11,450 nucleotides of DNA, taken from positions 1 to 11,450 of the forward strand of contig JBDKTK010000402.1 of assembly GCA_039680225.1 (NCBI GenBank). The letters run 5' to 3'. Source of the DNA: JBDKTK01 sp039680225. Lineage in GTDB: Bacteria; Desulfobacterota; Syntrophia; Syntrophales; UBA4778. The notes under the pieces are model-generated. The model worked only from the letters and a program-made list of their open reading frames with translations. It was not told the DNA's origin and searched no databases. The position numbers and the translations under genes are program-made. This document shows positions 7,094 through 11,450 of this stretch, piece after piece. Positions within the stretch are counted from its first letter, which is position 1; every line of letters begins with the position of its first letter.

Positions 7094-8233
7094 TCAGCAG
7101 ACCTTGAGCAGCATGTGGGCGTAGATGAAGAGGGAACACTCCGGTATGAAGCACAGGACCTTGTCCCCGGCCTTGAGCCTGCCCGAATGGAACAGCTCTT
7201 CCAGCATCAGGTAAATCGAGACGCAGCCGATGTTGCCGACCTTCGTCAGGTTGGTGAACCATTTCTCCTGCGGGATCTCGATCCCCTGGGCCTTCATGCC
7301 CTCGTGGAGGGGCATCCGGAAATATTCCGACGAGATGTGCGGCAGGTAATAGTCAACGTCTGCCGGGTCCAGGCCGTGCTTTTGGAGGGATTCGGCCAGG
7401 GAGCCGGCCCCCAGCTTGACCACGTGCCTGTCGAGCAGCGAGATGTCCTGCTTCAGGGAGAAAATCGACCGGGCGAGCCATTCTTCGGGGGTGAGCGTCT
7501 TCCAGCTGACCATTTTCCCCTCGGGGCTCTTTTCGGCGCCGGAATACATGCAGACTTCCCTCTGTCCCGCATAGGAGTAAGTGTCGATCCATTCGATCCG
7601 CAGCGAGGGCCTGTCCTCGCTGGGCTGCGACTGGAGGAGCGCGGCGCCCGCCCCGTCGGAGAGCATCCACCGGAGGAAGTCCTTCTCGAAGGAGAGGATC
7701 GGGCGTTCCTCGAGCTTGGCGAGGTCCGCCATTTCGTTCTGGAAGAGCCGGGCCAGGAACATGGGCGAGCCCAGCTCCGAGGCGACGCACACGGCGCTCT
7801 TCGAGTTCCCGCTCAGGACCGAGAGCATGCCGTACTTCATGGCGTGCATCCCGGAACAGCACACGCCGGCCGTGGAGACGATCTCGATGCTCTTCCCGCC
7901 GAGGCAGCCGTGGACCATCGAGGCGTGCGAAGGCATGAGCTGGTCCGCAATGGTTGTGGCGCAGCACAGCAGCTCCATGTCATTCATCCCGAAAGACGGG
8001 CCGAAGAGCTTGCGCACGGCTTCGGCCGCCATCTGCGCGTTGGTGTGGGTAAAATTTCCTTCCTTGTCGAGGGCGTAGTGCCTGGACTTGATGCCGTTGT
8101 TTTTCAGAACGATCGAGCGGGCCCGCGACGGCCTGCCGTTTATCTTTCCGAGGAAGTCTTCCATGCTGTCATTGGCAACGGGCTCGTTTGGCAGAAAGCC
8201 GGCCAGCTCGGTTATATAAACTTTTCCTGTCAT
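7094..8233 (-). CDS. darB: DarB-type ketosynthase/cyclase (KAS III-like)
   Basis: A 379-residue KAS III-like condensing enzyme whose N-terminus (ITELAGFLPNEPV, INGRPSRAR, LKNNGIKSRHYALD) is characteristic of DarB. The catalytic triad is complete: Cys126 in VCCSGMHA, His299 in YLPHISSEY and Asn334 in KVGNIGCVS. DarB enzymes condense a beta-ketoacyl thioester with an alpha,beta-unsaturated acyl thioester and cyclise the product to a 2,5-dialkylcyclohexane-1,3-dione. The gene starts at ATG 8233, whose last base overlaps the darA stop (TAATG, 8231-8235). A darA-darB pair is the defining feature of dialkylresorcinol and flexirubin clusters. Nothing indicates damage. The length and nature of the two acyl substrates cannot be read from sequence. 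Confidence 0.93.
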   Translation of the reverse strand: MTGKVYITELAGFLPNEPVANDSMEDFLGKINGRPSRARSIVLKNNGIKSRHYALDKEGNFTHTNAQMAAEAVRKLFGPSFGMNDMELLCCATTIADQLMPSHASMVHGCLGGKSIEIVSTAGVCCSGMHAMKYGMLSVLSGNSKSAVCVASELGSPMFLARLFQNEMADLAKLEERPILSFEKDFLRWMLSDGAGAALLQSQPSEDRPSLRIEWIDTYSYAGQREVCMYSGAEKSPEGKMVSWKTLTPEEWLARSIFSLKQDISLLDRHVVKLGAGSLAESLQKHGLDPADVDYYLPHISSEYFRMPLHEGMKAQGIEIPQEKWFTNLTKVGNIGCVSIYLMLEELFHSGRLKAGDKVLCFIPECSLFIYAHMLLKVC

Positions 8234-9108
8234 TATTTACGTGAATTTCCTTTCAGGGATTTCGCAATGAACCCAATGAGAGAATTGATCGGGGAGATGA
8301 CCGCCAGGGCGAATATCAATTCCGTAAAAAACAGGTTCAGCAGGAGAGTCCTGCGTTTCGGGGACTTTATAATAAGCTTCGCCCACAATGTAAAGACCTT
8401 CCTCGCCCGGGTTTCCAGCCTGGCCAGGGAGCTGTTTATCTCATAAGCGCCCAGCTTTTTGAGTTCATCCTCCAGGCGGTCCAGCCTGTTTTCCAGGAGG
8501 GCGGGGCCGATTGCCGCCCCGAACCTGCCCGCCGCGGCTATGTCCTCCTCGGAAACGCCCGGTTTGGGGAAAATTCCCAGGTAGTTGTCTTTCCTGCCCG
8601 TAAACATCCAGTAAACAATCGTGACCACGCTGACGAGGTTCGGCGCCCGGTCGATCAGGGCGATATTTCCACACAGCCGCCCGCCGAGCCCCTCGATTTT
8701 TTGTTTGACCTGGTTGAACGCGCCGATCCACATGTTCCTGGACCCGATGACCGTCAGGACATCGGCCCCCTTGAGGACTTTTTCTGCGGCCGGGCTGTTC
8801 AGGAAGGTTGAAACCGGCAGGGAAGGGGACAAATACCAGGGCTGGAAGGCGAGGATCACAAGGTCATATCTGGCCGGGTTCCCGGGCTCCGCACAGGGCT
8901 TGAGCCGGACCGGGACTTCCATGACCGTTTCGGGAAAGACATTTAAGAACTCCATCCTGGTCCAGGGAAACGGGAAAGCCGTTTCCGGCGACAGTTCCAG
9001 GTAATCTATCGAAAATTGGGGATTGCCGGAAAGGGGCCGGACCAGGGAGTCGATAATTCGCCGCAATTGCCCGGTTTGGGTATAGTAAACAATGAGTATG
9101 GATTTCAT
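8233..9108 (-). CDS. darA: DarA-type aromatase, dialkylresorcinol condensing enzyme (flavodoxin-like)
   Basis: A 291-residue protein from ATG 9108; a TTG one codon upstream (9111) is a less likely alternative. The N-terminus ILIVYYTQTGQLRRI is a flavodoxin-like beta-strand and phosphate loop. The DarA-typical stretches FPFPWTRMEFLNVFPETV, LAFQPWYLSPSLP and VIGSRNMW follow. DarA oxidises and aromatises the DarB-made cyclohexanedione to the 2,5-dialkylresorcinol, presumably with flavin. Residues about 255-285 form a hydrophobic C-terminal segment that may anchor the enzyme to the membrane, useful for a very lipophilic substrate. It is the first gene after the promoter at 9154-9182 and overlaps darB by one base. 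The family call rests on remembered motifs, not on a search. Confidence 0.9.
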   Translation of the reverse strand: MKSILIVYYTQTGQLRRIIDSLVRPLSGNPQFSIDYLELSPETAFPFPWTRMEFLNVFPETVMEVPVRLKPCAEPGNPARYDLVILAFQPWYLSPSLPVSTFLNSPAAEKVLKGADVLTVIGSRNMWIGAFNQVKQKIEGLGGRLCGNIALIDRAPNLVSVVTIVYWMFTGRKDNYLGIFPKPGVSEEDIAAAGRFGAAIGPALLENRLDRLEDELKKLGAYEINSSLARLETRARKVFTLWAKLIIKSPKRRTLLLNLFFTELIFALAVISPINSLIGFIAKSLKGNSRK

Positions 9109-9153
9109 CAAATCGCTTCAGCCGGCTCCATGAGTCTCTTGAGAATGTGCCGA

Positions 9154-9182
9154 ACTATATGGATTGCGGTCATTTATGTCAA
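9154..9182 (-). promoter_or_regulatory. Sigma70-type promoter for the darA operon
   Basis: On the minus strand, TTGACA (9182-9177) is followed by exactly 17 bases and TATAGT (9159-9154). This matches 11 of 12 consensus bases at optimal spacing. The expected start of transcription is near 9147, giving a leader of about 40 bases before the darA ATG. The position in the only sizeable gap of the cluster and the correct direction make chance unlikely. A short perfect palindrome (AGTTC-A-GAACT, 9242-9252) lies about 60 bases upstream and could bind a regulator, but this is weak. Confidence 0.8.
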
Positions 9183-9309
9183 GTTCATGTTGCACAGGAT
9201 TAGCATCCAAAAAGCCAACTCTGCAAAAGCAGGTATTGTCCAGTTCAGAACTCTTAATCATCGCTGCGCTCTCAATGTCACCCCAGCGAAGTCCCGTTTG
9301 TATAAATGC

Positions 9310-9331
9310 CCTGGATTCCCGCCTGGATTCC
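9310..9331. repeat. Tandem 10-base direct repeat, perhaps a remnant of an intergenic repeat
   Basis: CCTGGATTCC occurs at 9310-9319 and again at 9322-9331, just after the stop of the acyltransferase gene. With the nearby CACCCCAGCGAAGTCCCG (9279-9296) it resembles a decayed copy of the CTGGATTCCCG-type intergenic repeats common in many Gram-negative genomes. No intact hairpin is present, so a terminator role is not supported. Confidence 0.45.
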
Positions 9332-9335
9332 TGCT

Positions 9336-10238
9336 TTATCCAATCTTCTTCCCGATAAATTGCTCGAAATGGAACCACTCCCCGGGGTGCTGCCGCACCA
9401 TTTCCTCGAGGCTTTCGGCGTAGGCCTGGGCGGCCTTCCTGATTGCGGCTTCCCTCTCCTTACGGTTTTCCACTTTCACGTAATCAAGCGGCAAAATCTG
9501 GCAATGATAAGTGTCTTTCCCGGTGCGGAAAGTGAAAAAAATGAAGAGGGGCGAGCCGGAGAGCAGGGCGAAGATGAAGGGGGCTTCCGGGAGCCGCGCT
9601 TCATGGCCGGAAAACCGTACGGCGACCGACCTCTGTTTCTCTTGCCACACGCGGTCGGCTGTCAGGGAGACCAGCCCGCCTTCCTTGAGGAACTGGACCC
9701 CGTCGAGAATATCGGCCGGGGAACCGCCGTCCTCCCCCACGGCGATAATCCGGACCCCGCTGCGGGCCAGGCTCTCCTTCTGGGTTTTCTCGATCTGTTC
9801 CTTGTTTTTTTCCCCCATGTACAAAAGGAGTTTCATCCGCGGGTTGTCGCGGCCCTTTGCTTTCAGGCGATGGGCGGCAACCTCCCAGTTCCCGGTGTGG
9901 GACATCAGGATGACCCCGCCGGTCTTGCTGTTCACGGCCTCTTCCAGGAGATCAAAACCCTCGCTGGTGTAATTGCGCGTCATGTCCTTGTCATGGAACA
10001 GTTTAACGCGGTCGAGGAAGTTCCGGGAGAAGTTGTGGTACTGCTGCCAGGAACAGCAAAGGGCATGAAAGATCCCCTTATCCGGGAAAACGGCCCGATA
10101 GAAGCGGAGGCTCACGGCCAGCCTTTTGGGGAAGAGGACGAAATAGCCCGTTGCAATCCACCAGGTGAAAAACCGCATGACCCACAGTCCGCTTCGCCGC
10201 GAGAGGATTATCAATGCCTTGTAGAAAGCATCCTTCAT
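9336..10238 (-). CDS. LpxL/HtrB-family lipid acyltransferase
   Basis: A 300-residue protein of the lysophospholipid/lipid A acyltransferase family, at the usual length. An N-terminal hydrophobic stretch (about 17-37) would anchor it to the inner membrane. The catalytic HX4E motif is SHTGNWE (His114, Glu119). Other family marks are LTADRVWQ (192-199), the LPEAP/FIFAL segment and the C-terminal HPGEWFHFEQF. Such enzymes move an acyl chain from acyl-ACP to a hydroxyl of a lipid. Homologues sit in aryl-polyene and flexirubin clusters, where they are thought to attach or add acyl groups to the pigment, so a cluster role is more likely than lipid A synthesis. It starts at ATG 10238 with an ATGA overlap with the exporter-methyltransferase gene and is followed by a 224-base gap. 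Confidence 0.92.
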   Translation of the reverse strand: MKDAFYKALIILSRRSGLWVMRFFTWWIATGYFVLFPKRLAVSLRFYRAVFPDKGIFHALCCSWQQYHNFSRNFLDRVKLFHDKDMTRNYTSEGFDLLEEAVNSKTGGVILMSHTGNWEVAAHRLKAKGRDNPRMKLLLYMGEKNKEQIEKTQKESLARSGVRIIAVGEDGGSPADILDGVQFLKEGGLVSLTADRVWQEKQRSVAVRFSGHEARLPEAPFIFALLSGSPLFIFFTFRTGKDTYHCQILPLDYVKVENRKEREAAIRKAAQAYAESLEEMVRQHPGEWFHFEQFIGKKIG

Positions 10239-11450
10239 CCCTGTGCCCTGTTCTGAGAGGCATTTTTCACCCGGGAGGCGAACCAGAACTCCTCGTGGCC
10301 CGGCGCGCTCTGCTCCACGGCCGTCACCTCGAAGCCGGCCGCGTCCAGGATGTCCCGGAGCTGCCGCTCCGTGCGGAAATTGCAGATTCCTTTGAAAATC
10401 CTGATCCGGGTGACCTCTATCATTCTTTTGAAGACAATGTGCCTTTGCCGTGCCGCACCCGGTACAGAGGACAATGTGGCCCGCAGCACCAGCCTGCCGC
10501 TGTCGTCAAGCATCTGCCGCAGATTGGCCAGGGTCCGGTGGAGGTCCTCAGCGCTCAACATGTGGATCACGTCCAGGATCATGGCGGTGTCCGCCTTTCC
10601 GGTGAGTTCAGGCAGACCGGGGGCCGCCCCCACTGTTATCGCGCCCCTCGTCCCGACGACCCGCGAGGCCACGCGCACGCGCCTGCGGTCCGGCTCGATT
10701 CCGTAAATCCGGGCTTCCGGGAAGATTTCCAGGAGCCAGGCGGCCGGGATGCCGTATCCGGTCCCGATATCGATAATGCACCTGGGATTCTCCATGTAAG
10801 AGGCCAGCCTGGGGAACATCGGGTCCATCATGATCTTGAAACGGGCGAAGACCCGCGGGTATGACTCCATGTGCCTGAAGCGCGCCATGGTGCGCCGGAA
10901 GTGTTCGCGGGACCCGGCGGCAACAGGCGGTGCGGTCCCAACCTCCTGTGCGGGCGCGAAAACCCGTTTGAGAAGCGGGGGCGCAATCATCACCGCGCCG
11001 ATAAAAGAATAGCCTATCCCCAGGGCGAGCCCCAGCCCCGCGCTTTTCAGCATGGCATTGTCCGCGAGCGCGAGCACGCCGAATCCCAGGAAAGTCGTGG
11101 CAAAGGACAGGAACACGCTGAGCCTGATCAGCCCCAGCGAAGGCGATACTTCATCCTGGTAGCGCTGATGGGCGCGGACCAGGTAAAGGGCGTAATCGGT
11201 GCCCATCCCGATCACCACGACCGACACGATCAGGACAGGGATGCCGAGGGGCTGGCCCAAAAGGTTGAGCGTGCCGAGCGTGCAGACGACCGCAAACACG
11301 GTTGGCGCGGTCCCGATCGCCGTCAGCTTCCAGTCCAGGAAGTACATGAATGCAGTTACAAGCGTGATCAACCCGACGATTATCGCCATATAAAGGAAAG
11401 TGGAATGCAGGAGCGACCCGAGATGCCGCGAGAACAGCGCCGGGTCGAAT
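10235..11450 (-). CDS. MMPL-family exporter fused to a SAM-dependent methyltransferase (N-terminus outside window)
   Basis: The frame is open to the right edge, giving 404 visible residues. Residues 1-165 are the C-terminal membrane domain of an MMPL/RND exporter, with five hydrophobic segments beginning at about 20, 44, 70, 110 and 136 and the typical GMGTDYALYL motif in the third. After a short linker (about 166-195) the same frame continues into a class I methyltransferase: SAM-binding IDIGTGYGIPAA (about 226-237), the acidic IEPD at the end of strand 2, and LDVIHMLS further on. No stop or shift separates the halves. In related aryl-polyene and flexirubin clusters the exporter and methyltransferase are usually described as separate genes, so this fusion is notable. 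It probably exports, and perhaps methylates, the product or an intermediate. The stop overlaps the acyltransferase start. Confidence 0.9.
   Translation of the reverse strand, partial: FDPALFSRHLGSLLHSTFLYMAIIVGLITLVTAFMYFLDWKLTAIGTAPTVFAVVCTLGTLNLLGQPLGIPVLIVSVVVIGMGTDYALYLVRAHQRYQDEVSPSLGLIRLSVFLSFATTFLGFGVLALADNAMLKSAGLGLALGIGYSFIGAVMIAPPLLKRVFAPAQEVGTAPPVAAGSREHFRRTMARFRHMESYPRVFARFKIMMDPMFPRLASYMENPRCIIDIGTGYGIPAAWLLEIFPEARIYGIEPDRRRVRVASRVVGTRGAITVGAAPGLPELTGKADTAMILDVIHMLSAEDLHRTLANLRQMLDDSGRLVLRATLSSVPGAARQRHIVFKRMIEVTRIRIFKGICNFRTERQLRDILDAAGFEVTAVEQSAPGHEEFWFASRVKNASQNRAQG

Noticed and set aside
7115..8446. 443-codon open frame on the plus strand
   Set aside because: It is antisense to darB and the end of darA and shows no recognisable domain.
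9228..9240. Small hairpin CTGC-TTTT-GCAG with a T-run nearby
   Set aside because: The stem is only four base pairs, too weak to call a terminator.
9242..9252. Palindrome AGTTC-A-GAACT upstream of the dar promoter
   Set aside because: An 11-base palindrome is common by chance, and there is only one copy; kept only as a weak operator candidate.
9118..9378. 86-codon minus-strand frame covering the gap before darA
   Set aside because: It overlaps the acyltransferase 3' end and the darA promoter, has no ribosome binding site I can see, and includes the direct repeat; it is more likely noncoding.

Overview
The window is almost entirely one minus-strand biosynthetic locus for a polyketide/fatty-acid-derived aromatic lipid of the dialkylresorcinol/flexirubin/aryl-polyene type. 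It reads from the right edge (11450) leftwards. The host is a Gram-negative bacterium: there is an MMPL/RND-type exporter, an LpxL-type acyltransferase and a lipoprotein. Base composition looks GC-rich, around 60% by eye. A Desulfobacterota (deltaproteobacterial) origin is plausible, but this is only an inference.

Right part (9336-11450): the 3' part of an MMPL-family exporter that continues without a break into a class I SAM methyltransferase domain. It is followed, with an ATGA overlap, by an LpxL/HtrB-type acyltransferase. A 224-base gap (9112-9335) comes next. It holds a short direct repeat and a near-consensus sigma70 promoter (TTGACA-N17-TATAGT) pointing at the next gene.

Central and left part (670-9108): ten tightly packed genes, darA, darB, a small HTH-like protein, a BtrH_N/DUF4872 acyltransferase-like protein, an ABC exporter ATPase and permease, an acyl carrier protein, a ketosynthase, a chain-length-factor-like ketosynthase homologue without catalytic residues, and a small membrane protein. 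Nearly every junction is a 4-base ATGA or TTGA overlap, so they probably form one translationally coupled operon. Two of the genes start at TTG, each with a good Shine-Dalgarno sequence.

Likely logic (inference from family knowledge): ACP plus the KS/CLF pair builds an acyl or polyene chain. DarB (ketosynthase/cyclase) condenses and cyclises two acyl units into a dialkylcyclohexanedione, and DarA aromatises it to a 2,5-dialkylresorcinol. The BtrH-like protein, LpxL-type acyltransferase and methyltransferase would be tailoring or acyl-transfer steps. The ABC and MMPL exporters and the small membrane proteins would place the product in the envelope. Ketoreductase, dehydratase, thioesterase, ammonia-lyase or acyl-ACP ligase genes are not in the window and, if present, lie beyond 11450 or elsewhere.

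Left edge (1-545): a separate gene for an ankyrin-repeat lipoprotein, cut by the window edge, with its own strong ribosome binding site and probably unrelated to the cluster. I saw no tRNA, rRNA, CRISPR array, transposase or convincing rho-independent terminator.
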